From assembly GCA_029563035.1 (NCBI GenBank), contig JAKQTP010000087.1:1-64000 (forward strand): a stretch of 64,000 bases of DNA. Reading direction: 5' to 3'. The stretch's first letter is position 1, and each line of letters starts with the position of its first letter. The translations under genes and the position numbers were made by a program. Shown piece by piece: positions 17,597-27,545 of the stretch. This DNA is from an archaeon. Lineage in GTDB: Archaea > Iainarchaeota > Iainarchaeia > CSSED10-239. The notes beneath the pieces are model-generated. The model saw only the letters and a program-made list of their open reading frames with translations, did not search any database and was not told the DNA's origin.

Positions 17597-18678
17597 AATT
17601 CATCAAGAGTTCTTTGACTATTAAAGAACTCTAAGTTTGAAACTCTTACTCCAATTCTTCTTAATTTTTTTTCAGAATTTTTTTCAATATAGTTATTCAA
17701 CAACTGTTTGAAAACTGGAACGGCTCGTTGAATATCGTTTGCCTGAGATATTGTTTCACTTTTTATATGAGTTTTTAATTCAATATCAATTGTGATTAAA
17801 GAAACAGTTCTAAATGAAACGTTATCTCTTTTTATCTTTTGGTTTAACTCGTTAGACAACTCTATTATTTTTTCAAAAATAACTTTTTTATCCTTTGTGT
17901 CTTCTTTGAGGGTACCTATTTTAGACAATTGCTTTTTCTTTTTAGATTCAACTATGGAATTATCAATCCCTAATGACTTATCATGTAATAATTTCGCCTT
18001 GTTTTTGCCAAATATTTCCTCAAGAACTTTAATATCACATTTACTTAGATCTTTTGAAGTTTCAATTCCAATTTCGTTTAAAACTCTTGCAGTCTTTTCT
18101 CCAATCCCATGTAACTTAGAGACTTTTAGATTTTCTAAGAATGGTATTATCTCCTCGTTCTTAACTAGTGTAAGGCCATTTGGTTTTTGAAAATCAGATG
18201 CTATTTTTGCAACAAACTTATTTGAAGCAATACCTACTGATGCTGTTAGCCCTTCTTGAGATAATATTTTTTGTTTTATTGTATTTGCTACTTGAATGGC
18301 TTTATTCCAGTTACTGTTAGTTTTCTCAGTGACATCTATATATGCTTCATCAATACTGACTTGTTCTAATGTATCTGATTCTTCTTCTATTAAGTTCATT
18401 ATTCTATCAGATACTTCTCTATAATATTCTATATCAACGGGTAAAAAAACAACTTCTTTGTTCATTGCAATTCTCTTTGCGAGAACTATAGGCATACCTG
18501 ACTTTATCCCTAATTTCCGTGCGCTGTAGTTTGAAGTACTGACAGCACCACTATTTTGTGTTCTTCCAGAGTATACACATATTACTATTGGTTTACCCTT
18601 TATAGAATTATTTCTAACTTCTTCAATTGATGCATAGAAAGAATCAAGGTCAATATGCATTATTACCTTGTTCATCAT
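17593..18678 (-). CDS. dinB: DNA polymerase IV (Y-family, Dpo4-like)
   Basis: A 361-residue translesion polymerase. Catalytic motifs are IMHIDLDSFYASIE at the start and VSIDEAYIDVT near 105; an HhH motif around LHGIGEKTARVLNEIG and a little-finger domain follow. The last residues, QRTLDEF, fit a PCNA-interacting peptide. Met 1, 2 and 7 are all close, so the exact start is uncertain. The gene converges on ogt with a 4-base overlap and diverges from sufC, extending the repair island. Confidence 0.93.
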   Translation of the reverse strand: MMNKVIMHIDLDSFYASIEEVRNNSIKGKPIVICVYSGRTQNSGAVSTSNYSARKLGIKSGMPIVLAKRIAMNKEVVFLPVDIEYYREVSDRIMNLIEEESDTLEQVSIDEAYIDVTEKTNSNWNKAIQVANTIKQKILSQEGLTASVGIASNKFVAKIASDFQKPNGLTLVKNEEIIPFLENLKVSKLHGIGEKTARVLNEIGIETSKDLSKCDIKVLEEIFGKNKAKLLHDKSLGIDNSIVESKKKKQLSKIGTLKEDTKDKKVIFEKIIELSNELNQKIKRDNVSFRTVSLITIDIELKTHIKSETISQANDIQRAVPVFKQLLNNYIEKNSEKKLRRIGVRVSNLEFFNSQRTLDEF

Positions 18679-18773
18679 ACGAAATTTAAATTTTCATGAT
18701 ATAATCTTTGTCCTTATAATAAATAATCGCAAGAAATAAATAGGGTTTGTATATCTGTATATCAGGGATTACT

Positions 18774-19538
18774 ATGCTGAGAGTTGTAAATCTCGGGGCG
18801 GAAGTTGAAGGTACCCCCATACTTAATCATGTAAATCTGTATATAAAAGAAGGTCAGACCTATGTCCTCTTTGGGCCCAATGGTAATGGAAAAACATCTC
18901 TTTTAATGACTTTAATTGGAAATCCTTCTTTTAAGGTAACTTATGGAAGAATCATATTTAAAGGACAAGACATTAACGATTTATCTACAGATCAAAGAGT
19001 GAAAATGGGAATGGGGATAAGTTTTCAATATCCACCAAAAGTTAGCGGTTTGAAGTTAATTGATATGTTGTTTAACTGTGCTAAACAAAGTGATACCGAT
19101 CCCAGCAAGATATACGAATATGCCCAGATGCTTAATATGGAAAAATTTCTTAATAGGAGTTTAAACGTAGGATTTTCTGGAGGCGAAGTAAAACGTTCTG
19201 AAGTGCTCCAGCTTTTGACACTAAATCCGGATTTAGTGTTATTTGATGAACCTGACAGTGGTGTAGATTTGGATAATATTGCTATAATTGGAAGTGCTGT
19301 TGGAGATTTGCTGGATAGAAAAAAAAATAAAGATGATAGAAAAAAATCAGGCCTTATTATTACCCATCAAGGACATATCCTTGACTATGTAGATGCAGAC
19401 TATGGATTAATACTTTATAAGGGCATGATTGCTTGCGTGGGAGATCCTTATGATATGCTTGATGAAATAAGTAAAAAAGGTTATGGGGGGTGTGTTGAAA
19501 AATGCCTGAAAGGATTCCAAAACTCGATAAAGACGTAA
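18774..19538 (+). CDS. sufC: SufC, Fe-S cluster assembly ATPase
   Basis: A 254-residue ABC ATPase starting MLRVVNLGAEV at the ATG at 18774, which follows CAGGGATT. An upstream TTG lacks a good site. Walker A is GPNGNGKTS, the signature is FSGGEVKRSE, and Walker B is LVLFDEPDSGVD, followed by the H-loop ITHQGHIL. It works with the SufB/D protein encoded next, whose start lies 37 bases inside this gene. A TATA-like element is probably in the AT-rich 18700-18745 stretch shared with divergent dinB. Confidence 0.93.
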   Translation: MLRVVNLGAEVEGTPILNHVNLYIKEGQTYVLFGPNGNGKTSLLMTLIGNPSFKVTYGRIIFKGQDINDLSTDQRVKMGMGISFQYPPKVSGLKLIDMLFNCAKQSDTDPSKIYEYAQMLNMEKFLNRSLNVGFSGGEVKRSEVLQLLTLNPDLVLFDEPDSGVDLDNIAIIGSAVGDLLDRKKNKDDRKKSGLIITHQGHILDYVDADYGLILYKGMIACVGDPYDMLDEISKKGYGGCVEKCLKGFQNSIKT

Positions 19539-20608
19539 AGGATAAGCTTGAGAAAGTCGGAATTGAAATGGATAAAGAAAAGCGATCAGCGATATTCCTT
19601 CAAGTAGACCAGAATGTTGAGACTTCTTCAAGTTTTGCATCAGGCATAGAAATGATTGGCATTAAACAAGCCCTTGAGAAGTATGACTGGCTTCATGATT
19701 ACTATTGGAAAGTAGTTTCGAGGGATAAGGACCAATACACTAAAGAAGTAGACGTTGAAGAAGTAAACGGATACTTTATCAGGTCACTTCCTGGAACAAA
19801 AGTTAATTTTCCAGTTGAGGCTTGTCTTTATTTAAAGTCACCCAAAAAACAGAAGGTCCACAATATTATTATCGCTGAAGAGAATTCTGAATTAAATATA
19901 ATCTCTGGATGCGCATCTCATCCTGGCCTTACAACTGGTATGCATTTAGGTATTTCTGAGTTCTACGTAAAAAAGAATGCTAAACTATCCTTCACTATGA
20001 TCCACAATTGGGAAAATAATATTGAGGTTAGGCCAAGAAGTGCCGCAATTGTTGAAGATGGAGGAGTCTACATAAGCAATTATATTATTATGAATCCTGT
20101 TAAAATAGTTCAGTCCTACCCAACAGTTCATTTAAATGGAGATTACTCAACTGCCATAATGAGCAGTGTTATAGTAGCCATGGATAATTCAATAGTTGAC
20201 ACAGGGAGCCGTGTTATAATTAAAGGAAAAGGATCTAGTGCAGAAATTCTCTCTAGGGCTATCAGTAAAGGGGGAACTATTTACTCTAGAGGAGATATAG
20301 TTGGAGATTCCCCAGATGCAAAAGGGCATTTAGAATGCATGGGAATGATGCTATCCGAACAGGGCAGTATAATTGCAATTCCTGAATTAGAAGCTAAACA
20401 TCCAAATGTGGATTTGAGCCACGAAGCGGCAATTGGAAAAATTGCTGAAGAAGAAATCTTTTATTTAATGTCAAGAGGATTTACTAGAGAGGAAGCAACT
20501 GCAGCAATTGTTAGAGGTTTTCTAGATATAGAAATTAAGGGATTACCCTCTGCTTTAAAGAAAAAAATAGACGAAGCTATAAATCTAGTCGAAAAAGAAT
20601 TAATTTAA
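19502..20608 (+). CDS. sufB: SufB/SufD family Fe-S scaffold protein
   Basis: A 368-residue protein of the SufB/SufD beta-helix family. The C-terminal half carries the usual GSRVIIKGKGSSAEILSRAI stretch, then HEAAIGKIAEEEIFYLMSRG, which is highly conserved in the family. As in many methanogens, a single SufB/D protein is paired with SufC. The start ATG follows GGGGGGTG and overlaps the end of sufC by 37 bases. Assembly occurs in the cytoplasm using ATP hydrolysis by SufC. Confidence 0.93.
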   Translation: MPERIPKLDKDVKDKLEKVGIEMDKEKRSAIFLQVDQNVETSSSFASGIEMIGIKQALEKYDWLHDYYWKVVSRDKDQYTKEVDVEEVNGYFIRSLPGTKVNFPVEACLYLKSPKKQKVHNIIIAEENSELNIISGCASHPGLTTGMHLGISEFYVKKNAKLSFTMIHNWENNIEVRPRSAAIVEDGGVYISNYIIMNPVKIVQSYPTVHLNGDYSTAIMSSVIVAMDNSIVDTGSRVIIKGKGSSAEILSRAISKGGTIYSRGDIVGDSPDAKGHLECMGMMLSEQGSIIAIPELEAKHPNVDLSHEAAIGKIAEEEIFYLMSRGFTREEATAAIVRGFLDIEIKGLPSALKKKIDEAINLVEKELI

Positions 20609-20611
20609 TTT

Positions 20612-22048
20612 TTATTCTTTCCAAAAATCAGGCATAAACAGTACCATTACTGAGAATATTTCTAATCTCCCAATCCACATGCAAAATGTCAAAACTATTT
20701 TAACAAAATTAGGTAAAAATGAGAAAGTGTACATTGGTCCTACTAACCCCATACCTGGGCCAACATTACCTAACGTTGTAGCCACACTTGAAATTGAAGT
20801 GATTAAATCAATCCCATACGATGTAACAAGTACTGTTGCTATAACAAAAATTGATATATACCCTACGAAAAATCCCATTATTCCTTTTATAACGTCGTCA
20901 GAAATCGTTTCTTCTCCAACTTTTATTGCTAAAATTGCATTTGGATGTATAAATTGGTATATTTCCCTATAAAAATATTTTAAGAGTACTAATATTCGTA
21001 TATTCTTAATCCCCCCTCCAGTTGAACACGCACAGCCACCAATGAACATGAGAATTAAAAGTATCATTCTTGAAAAAGCTGGATACACATCATAGTTGCT
21101 TGAAACAAATCCTGTTGTTGTTATTATGCTAACAACTTGAAAAGAAGAATATCTTATGGCATCAATTATATTATTATAAACACTATATCTTAAATCTACA
21201 GCCATTATAATAATTGAACTTGCTATAATTGTTGAATAAAATAAGAATTCTTTATTTTTAAAATAGTCTAGTTTTCCTCTTAATGCCGCATAGTGTAACA
21301 TAAAATTTGCACCAGATAAATACATGAATAAAGTTATAACGCCTTCGATAAATGGATTATTATAATATGCGACACTTAGATTCTTAGTTGAAAATCCTCC
21401 AGTTGCAAGTGTGGAGAATGTGTAGCATGAAGCGTCAAAAAATCCCATTCCCCCAATTATTAAAAGAATTATCTCAGCAGCGGTGAATATAAGATACACC
21501 CCATAAAGAATCTTTGCAGTATCCCTAACTTGTGGTTTTAATTTATCTATTTTAGGGCCAGGAGATTCTGCATTAAATAATTGCATACCTCCAATTGAAA
21601 GGGCAGGAAGGATTGCAACAGCAAGTACTATAATCCCCATTCCCCCCATCCACTGAGTCATTGCTCTCCAAAATATTATTGATTTAGGTAAAATATCAAT
21701 ATTTTGAATAACTGTAGCTCCTGTTGTAGTGAAGCCAGACATAGTTTCAAAATAGGCATCAAGATACCTTAAAGTTCCAGAAAGAAAAAATGGGAGTGCA
21801 CCAAATGCCGAAAATGCTGCCCATCCTAGGGACACAACACCTAAACTTTCTATAGGTCTCAATCCTTCACCTTGACTTTTTATTTCACTTAAAGCAAATC
21901 CTGATAAAAAGGTGGCAATGATAGAAATAATAAACACAATTAACTCTTTTTCTCTATAGTAAAACGCCCATATTAGAGGAAATATCATTGAAATACCTAT
22001 CATCATAAGGAGTTTTCCAATAATATTTAGAACAGTTTTACTTCGCAT
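20612..22048 (-). CDS. trkH: TrkH-family potassium uptake protein (copy 1)
   Basis: A 478-residue integral membrane protein with four M1-P-M2 repeats. Pore-loop signatures are SGFTTTGATV, STLATGGFSTKN, ITTTGF and ATTLGNVGPG. It forms the K+ pore gated by TrkA. A close paralog lies immediately upstream on the same strand (58-base gap), so the two probably arose by tandem duplication and are co-transcribed. The gene converges on sufB with 3 bases between stops. Confidence 0.93.
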   Translation of the reverse strand: MRSKTVLNIIGKLLMMIGISMIFPLIWAFYYREKELIVFIISIIATFLSGFALSEIKSQGEGLRPIESLGVVSLGWAAFSAFGALPFFLSGTLRYLDAYFETMSGFTTTGATVIQNIDILPKSIIFWRAMTQWMGGMGIIVLAVAILPALSIGGMQLFNAESPGPKIDKLKPQVRDTAKILYGVYLIFTAAEIILLIIGGMGFFDASCYTFSTLATGGFSTKNLSVAYYNNPFIEGVITLFMYLSGANFMLHYAALRGKLDYFKNKEFLFYSTIIASSIIIMAVDLRYSVYNNIIDAIRYSSFQVVSIITTTGFVSSNYDVYPAFSRMILLILMFIGGCACSTGGGIKNIRILVLLKYFYREIYQFIHPNAILAIKVGEETISDDVIKGIMGFFVGYISIFVIATVLVTSYGIDLITSISSVATTLGNVGPGMGLVGPMYTFSFLPNFVKIVLTFCMWIGRLEIFSVMVLFMPDFWKE

Positions 22049-22106
22049 AGATGGACACCAATAAAACTAAAGTCTTAATTTTTTTAATTTCCATAATTTA
22101 TTAAAC

Positions 22107-23540
22107 TTACTCTTTCCAATAACTTGGGATAAATAATGCAAATAGGGTAATTAATTCAAGTCTGCCGGCTAACATACAAAAACATAATACAAGTTTTGGA
22201 ATTGACGGTAAGAAACTGTATGTTGCCATGGGACCAACTAAACTTAGCCCAGGACCCACCCCCCCTAAAGTAGTAGCGACAGAAGATATAGATGTGAGAA
22301 GATCATTGCCAAATGCAAGCATAATTAGGCTGCATAATCCAAAAGTAATCATATAAAAAAAATAAAATCCGCTTACCCCTTGAAGAGTATCCTCTGGGAT
22401 AATTTTTCCATTCAATTTAATCTGAAATATTGCATTGGGGTGTATAATTTTATAGAGTTCCCTTAAACCTATTTTTATCAATAATAGTATTCTTACAACT
22501 TTTATAGCTCCTGCAGTTCCTCCCGCACAGCCTCCAATTAACATAAGTATTATGAGAATTAATTTTGAAAAGTCAGGCCATAAATTAAAATCTGTTGTTG
22601 CATATCCAGTAGTGCTTGATATGCTCATTACATTGAAAATAGCATGTCTAAATGCTAGTGAAAGATTCTCGTGTAATTGGTAGCTAACATCTAAAGTCAC
22701 AACTAATATGGAAAAAGCCAAAATAAATAAGTATAACATAAATTCGCTATCTTTTAGATAAGCTATATTTCCCTTTAATGCTGCATAGTGTAGAGAGAAA
22801 CTTGTTGCACCTAAAAACATAAATAAAATTATTACACTTTCTATTTTTAAACTATTATAAAATCCAATACTGGCATTCTTAGTTGAAAAACCTCCTGTTC
22901 CAAGAGCACCAAAAGAATGACATGATGCATCAAATAGATTCATACCTGAAAAAACTAACAGAAAAATCTGGACACAAGTAAAAAAAATATATACTCCATA
23001 GATAATTTTTCCAACTTCTCTAACCTGTGGTTTTAATTTATCTAATTTTGGCCCAGATTGTTCTGGCAGAAAAATTTGTCTGCCTCCAACTGAAAGTGCG
23101 GGCAATACTACTAGTGCAAGAACGACTATTCCAATGCCGCCTAACCAGATTGTAAAAGATCTCCAAAATAAAATACATTTTGGTAATATTTCCACATTAT
23201 TAATAACAGAAGCTCCTGTAGTTGTGAATCCTGATATAGTTTCAAAATAGGCATCAATAAAACTCAGATTACCCGAGAGGTATAATGGTAGTGATCCAAA
23301 AATTGGTATTATTATCCAACAGAAAGAAACAACACTAAAACCCTCAACGAGACGTATATTTTCTTCTTTGAATATTAATTTCAATAAAGTTCCTGTTATT
23401 AATGTTATTAAAATGCAGAGTAAGAATATATATGCTTCAGTCTCATGATAATATACCCCACAGAGTAAAGGAAGTATCATGGAGATACTTACTACTTGTA
23501 GTAATTGTCCAAGTATATGTAAAACTGGATTTAGTCTCAT
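22107..23540 (-). CDS. trkH: TrkH-family potassium uptake protein (copy 2)
   Basis: A 477-residue paralog of the next gene, with the same four pore loops: SGFTTTGASV, GALGTGGFSTKN, SSTTGYAT and ATTLGGVGPG. The third loop differs most from copy 1 (ISSTTGYATTD against ITTTGFVSSN). A long AT-rich upstream region (23541-23726) probably carries the promoter. TrkA, the regulatory subunit, is encoded about 650 bases away on the same strand, with ridA inserted in the opposite direction. Confidence 0.93.
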   Translation of the reverse strand: MRLNPVLHILGQLLQVVSISMILPLLCGVYYHETEAYIFLLCILITLITGTLLKLIFKEENIRLVEGFSVVSFCWIIIPIFGSLPLYLSGNLSFIDAYFETISGFTTTGASVINNVEILPKCILFWRSFTIWLGGIGIVVLALVVLPALSVGGRQIFLPEQSGPKLDKLKPQVREVGKIIYGVYIFFTCVQIFLLVFSGMNLFDASCHSFGALGTGGFSTKNASIGFYNSLKIESVIILFMFLGATSFSLHYAALKGNIAYLKDSEFMLYLFILAFSILVVTLDVSYQLHENLSLAFRHAIFNVMSISSTTGYATTDFNLWPDFSKLILIILMLIGGCAGGTAGAIKVVRILLLIKIGLRELYKIIHPNAIFQIKLNGKIIPEDTLQGVSGFYFFYMITFGLCSLIMLAFGNDLLTSISSVATTLGGVGPGLSLVGPMATYSFLPSIPKLVLCFCMLAGRLELITLFALFIPSYWKE

Positions 23541-23783
23541 TTAATCTAAACTTATTACTGTTATTTTATTTATAAAATTATTTAAAAAATTGAATTTATA
23601 TAGTTAATAATACCCTTATTTTATTTAAAAATTAGAAACATCAAAAAAATTTTGGTATATCTATTCCTTTTTTTAGTTTTTATAATTCAATGATTTTTTT
23701 TAAGTTAAATTTATTTAATATTTTATATGAATAGTTTAATAAGTGTATTACCTATTCTTAAATTGACTAAGTCAGTGATATAT

Positions 23784-24170
23784 ATGAAAAAGAAATTGGA
23801 GTCTAAAAATGCACCTGCCCCAGTTGGGCCTTATTCCCAAGGTGTAGTTGCAGGAGATTTTGTATTTATTTCTGGACAACTTCCAATTCAAAAATCTGGA
23901 GAGCTTGTATTAAATGATATTGAAAGAGCTACAGAGGTAGTTTTAGAGAACATTGAAACAATTCTAAAAGAAGAAAATCTTTCACTTCAAGATGTTATAA
24001 AATCGGAAGTATATCTTAAAGATTTGAATAATTTTGATAAATTCAATAAAACTTATGCGAAGTTATTTCCTTGGGAAATAAAACCATCTAGAGTCACTGT
24101 AGAAGTATCAAAACTGCCAAAAAACTCGGATATTGAGATATCCTGCATTGCATATAAAAATAAAAAATAA
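23784..24170 (+). CDS. ridA: RidA family enamine/imine deaminase
   Basis: From the ATG at 23784 the product has 128 residues, the normal RidA length, starting MKKKLESKNAPAPVGPYSQG. The earlier ATG would add 19 residues not found in the family. It has the key GQLPI segment, the catalytic Arg in PSRVTVEV and the final DIEISCIAY. It hydrolyses reactive enamines released by PLP enzymes. It lies alone on the plus strand between trkH and trkA. Confidence 0.93.
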   Translation: MKKKLESKNAPAPVGPYSQGVVAGDFVFISGQLPIQKSGELVLNDIERATEVVLENIETILKEENLSLQDVIKSEVYLKDLNNFDKFNKTYAKLFPWEIKPSRVTVEVSKLPKNSDIEISCIAYKNKK

Positions 24171-24185
24171 TACAATTAATACTGG

Positions 24186-25514
24186 TTAATACTGGCCAAA
24201 TAATTCTCTTATTTTTTTAATTTTTTCTACCTTTGCAGATATAATGACTTTATCATCTATTTGAACTATATCGTCCCCTCTTGGGATAATTAGCTTGTTA
24301 TCTCTTACAATAATTAAAAATAGGATTTCTTCTGGTAAAGTGATATCTCTTAAAGTCTTTCCAAGTATCTTAGCATTTTTGGTTGGTATAAGTTCAATAA
24401 TCTCTGCCTGTCCAGTTGGAAGTATTATAAGTGATTTAAGTCCGCCCATTCTAATAAAACGCATAACGTGTTCTGCAGTAGAAATTTTTGGGCTCAACGC
24501 AATGTCTATTCCCATATCTTCAAAAAATCTTATGAGTTCAAGATTTTCAACTCTTGAAATAGTTTTTGATGCACCCAAATACTTTCCGATAAGACAAGAA
24601 AATAAGTTTAATTGATCATACTTAGTTAAAGAAATAAAAGCATCGACATCTCCAATTCCTTCATCTTTCAGTAAAGAAAGATCCATTATGTCTCCCTTGA
24701 TCACAAGAGTCTTTTGTAAAATTTTAGATATTTCTTCACATCTTTTTGTATCGCTATCAATCAGTTTAACGGACATACTTCTTTCAAGCATTTTTGCAAG
24801 TTGTACTGCAGTGTTACTTGCACCAATTATCATTACTTTCCTTATTCTTTGACACTCACTACATTTTTCTATAACGTTTTCAACTAGCTTTGGTTTACCA
24901 AGTATGAAGGCTTTATCTCCTTCTTCAAAGACATATTCTCCTGTAGGGATTATTGTATCTTCTCCTTTTATGACAGCACCGATAATGGTACCTTCTGGGA
25001 ATATATTTTCTTTTAGAGCTCTGCCGACATATTTAGAGTCATTTTTAACTAAGAATTCCGCCATAGTGACCTTTCCATCTGCCAAAGCCTGAATAGCAAG
25101 TGCGCTTGGAAGTTCCAATATTCTTTCTACATCATAAGCTATAATGGTGCCGGGGGAGAAAGAATAATCTACTCCAACTTTAGTTAGATCAATATCTTCA
25201 GTGAAAGTGTATTCAATTGCAATTTTAGCAACAGTTTTTACTGCACCAAGATTTTTTGCCGTTATGCAAGCTATTAGATTAACTTCAGAAGAATTTGTAA
25301 CTGCAACTAAAAGGTCTGCGTCTTTCACACCAGCTTCCACAAGCACCTTAGGATTTGAGCCATTGCCTTGTATTACAAGAGCGTCTATCTTCTTTGATAT
25401 TTCTTGACATCTTGTAAGATCCCTTTCAATTACAACTACCCCAATGCCTTCTTCGATAAGGAGTTTTGCAATGTTGAATCCAGTGAGGCCGCCACCTACG
25501 ACTATTACATACAT
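24186..25514 (-). CDS. trkA: TrkA, K+ transport NAD-binding regulatory subunit
   Basis: A 442-residue protein with two tandem RCK units. The first Rossmann domain starts MYVIVVGGGLTGFNIA and the second is around KVMIIGASNTAVQLA (~226); each is followed by a TrkA-C domain. It binds NAD(H)/nucleotides and gates TrkH. Both trkH genes are downstream on the same strand. A short TATA-like tract (TTTAATATATAAAG) lies just before the start. Confidence 0.94.
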   Translation of the reverse strand: MYVIVVGGGLTGFNIAKLLIEEGIGVVVIERDLTRCQEISKKIDALVIQGNGSNPKVLVEAGVKDADLLVAVTNSSEVNLIACITAKNLGAVKTVAKIAIEYTFTEDIDLTKVGVDYSFSPGTIIAYDVERILELPSALAIQALADGKVTMAEFLVKNDSKYVGRALKENIFPEGTIIGAVIKGEDTIIPTGEYVFEEGDKAFILGKPKLVENVIEKCSECQRIRKVMIIGASNTAVQLAKMLERSMSVKLIDSDTKRCEEISKILQKTLVIKGDIMDLSLLKDEGIGDVDAFISLTKYDQLNLFSCLIGKYLGASKTISRVENLELIRFFEDMGIDIALSPKISTAEHVMRFIRMGGLKSLIILPTGQAEIIELIPTKNAKILGKTLRDITLPEEILFLIIVRDNKLIIPRGDDIVQIDDKVIISAKVEKIKKIRELFGQY

Positions 25515-25572
25515 AAGTTACGATATGTGTCTATTTAATATATAAAGATTTAGTATATGCTTTTTAAAATTC

Positions 25573-25745
25573 AAGATAAATCCATAGAATAAGATATTAA
25601 AGTAGGATCTCTTAGCGGAGCTTCATTGATTATTTTATTTATTGATTTAAACATTTTGTTGCTATAAAGGAGTATTCAAATACTGTTTTTGGAAAATCCA
25701 TTCTGACTTTATCACTTTCATTACCGCAAGTTAAACATCAAATCA
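25573..25745 (-). pseudogene. Possible remnant of a small zinc-ribbon gene
   Basis: On the minus strand one frame reads CLTCGNESDKVRMDFPKTVF and ends near a stop after ATKCLNQ. A +1 shift then opens MFKSINKIINEAPLRDP and runs to a stop after SYSMDLS. Together they look like one protein broken by a frameshift, with no usable start before the CxxC. The region could also be non-coding. Confidence 0.3.
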
Positions 25746-25750
25746 AAATA

Positions 25751-26389
25751 TTATTCAACTAAAGTACTTTTAAGAATCATTTTAGTTATTTCTTTCCAAG
25801 ATTTTCTTATCTCAGAAATTTCAATCCCCATTTGCATAGCTGCCATAAGCCCATCTTGAATGGAAGTTATCCCCATTGAAAGAGAAAAACTATCTATGTC
25901 TTTTTTTATGAATCCATTTATTTTGTAATTTTCAAAGTAGTCCGCCATTAGTTTAATTGAGTCTTTGTAATATTTTGTCATTTCTTCTTTCATCAAGGGG
26001 TTACTTGTCATCAGCTCTGACATTGCCAACTTAAAATCAAGGGGGGGAAATAATTTATCTAATATTTTAAAATTTTCAAATGAAGTTGAATGCTCGATGT
26101 TAAACATAATGTCAAAAAATTCATCTGTTGATATATCTTTAGGTGGTCTTGAATTTAAGAATGCCACTAAATCTTTTTGAGTGTACTCAACATAAAATTT
26201 GATTACTTCTAAAAAAAGCTCTTCTTTACTTTTAAAGTATTGATATATTGCTCCTTTACTAACACCAAGACATTCTGCAATTTCAGCCATCTTCGTTTTG
26301 TAATACCCTTTTTCAGAAAAGAACTTTACAGATTGTTTTATTATTCTGTTTTTCGCTTCTTCTCTGTATTCTGGAAATACTTTAGGCAT
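25751..26389 (-). CDS. TetR/AcrR family transcriptional regulator
   Basis: A 212-residue protein. The N-terminal HTH includes ILGVSKGAIYQYFKSKEELF-type residues (here CLGVSKGAIYQYFKSKEE) at ~37-57, and a helical ligand-binding domain fills the rest. It is divergent from the UPF0316 membrane protein; the shared 150-base spacer contains repeated ACTTAYAAG sites, so it probably represses itself and that neighbour. The ligand is unknown. Confidence 0.9.
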   Translation of the reverse strand: MPKVFPEYREEAKNRIIKQSVKFFSEKGYYKTKMAEIAECLGVSKGAIYQYFKSKEELFLEVIKFYVEYTQKDLVAFLNSRPPKDISTDEFFDIMFNIEHSTSFENFKILDKLFPPLDFKLAMSELMTSNPLMKEEMTKYYKDSIKLMADYFENYKINGFIKKDIDSFSLSMGITSIQDGLMAAMQMGIEISEIRKSWKEITKMILKSTLVE

Positions 26390-26434
26390 AATACTCTCAT
26401 TTAAATAAATTGAATAATCGTTTAAAAATATTTC

Positions 26435-26520
26435 GACTTACAAGAAATAATAATGACTTATAAGTAACTTTTTTGTATATATTTCAACGCAACATAAATA
26501 CTTTTATACTAATTATAAGT
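26435..26520. promoter_or_regulatory. Candidate TetR operators (ACTTAYAAG)
   Basis: ACTTACAAG lies at 26436-26444, the perfect palindrome ACTTATAAGT at 26456-26465 (20 bases on, two helical turns), and TTATAAGT again at 26513-26520, close to the start of the plus-strand gene. They lie between a TetR gene and its divergent neighbour, the usual place for such operators. Confidence 0.5.
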
Positions 26521-26539
26521 CCTACCAATAGGGACTTGG

Positions 26540-27112
26540 ATGAATATGATGTTTTGGGTTTTACCCTTATTAATTTTTTTTGCAAGAGTAGCTGATGTTA
26601 GTTTAGGGACTATGAGAATCATTTTTGTATCAAAAAATCTTAAGAAACTTGCACCCATAGTAGGATTTTTTGAAGTTTTTATCTGGATTAATGTAATCGG
26701 TCAAGTAATGCAAAATGTTAATAGTGTTATACATTACATATCATATGCAGCAGGATTTGCAGCTGGAAATTATGTTGGGATTGTAATCGAAGAAAGACTT
26801 GCAGTAGGGCATGTGATTGCAAGAATAATAACAAAAGAAAAAACTGACGACCTCATTAAATATTTAAAAAAAGAAAAATGTGGAGTTACCATAATTGATG
26901 CAAAGGGGATAAAAGGAAATGTAAAGATTCTTTTTACAGTAGTTAAACGAAAAAAATTAGATATGATATATGAAGCAATTGACAAATATACTCCTGACTC
27001 CTTTGTTTCAGTAGAAGATGTTAAATCTGTTAGTGAAGATAGATTTGTAGGCCTCCCATTTAAAAAAAAGAGATTAATAAGATCTTTTAAGTCTTTGAGA
27101 AAAGGTAAGTGA
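26540..27112 (+). CDS. UPF0316 (DUF2179/DUF5698) membrane protein
   Basis: A 190-residue protein. Three hydrophobic segments occupy the first ~85 residues, including FFARVADVSLGTMRIIFVSK, which is typical of UPF0316. A soluble DUF2179-like domain (~95-170) follows, starting GHVIARIITKEKTDD. A basic tail ends the protein. The function of the family is unknown. It is divergent from the TetR gene and probably controlled by it. Confidence 0.85.
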   Translation: MNMMFWVLPLLIFFARVADVSLGTMRIIFVSKNLKKLAPIVGFFEVFIWINVIGQVMQNVNSVIHYISYAAGFAAGNYVGIVIEERLAVGHVIARIITKEKTDDLIKYLKKEKCGVTIIDAKGIKGNVKILFTVVKRKKLDMIYEAIDKYTPDSFVSVEDVKSVSEDRFVGLPFKKKRLIRSFKSLRKGK

Positions 27113-27545
27113 ATATATCTATACTTCTAATTTTACGTAATAACTAAGAGTTATATAAGATTTGACAACAAGTACGCAATTAAATTTACAAATGAGGCTA
27201 AATAGCAAAAATCTATAAAATTTTGTATTGATATAATATCAAATTGAGAACATCAAGCTGATTTGGAGCTACAAACAAAGTTACAATTGATTTTTTAAGC
27301 ACAATCAAAAATATTATTCAAAAAGTAGATTGGCTTTACGAGATTGTAACACTCTAAAAACATACTGATTATATTGGAGAATTACATTTGTATAAATTAT
27401 ATGAATTTTAAAAACTAGAATAAAACTCTTTTGTGGGCTATCTAACATTAGCAATAATTAGTGTAACGATTAATTTATAATTGATACAATCAAAGTTGAA
27501 ATTAGAAGAAAATTCGGCGATAAGAGGGTATAATTCTTTTGGATA
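27113..27545. other. AT-rich intergenic stretch without a clear gene
   Basis: No frame longer than about 30 codons begins with a supported start. Scattered protein-like snippets (TIKNIIQKVDWLYEIVTL near 27300-27355) could be the relic of a decayed gene on the plus strand. No tRNA, C/D-box or strong hairpin was seen. Confidence 0.4.
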
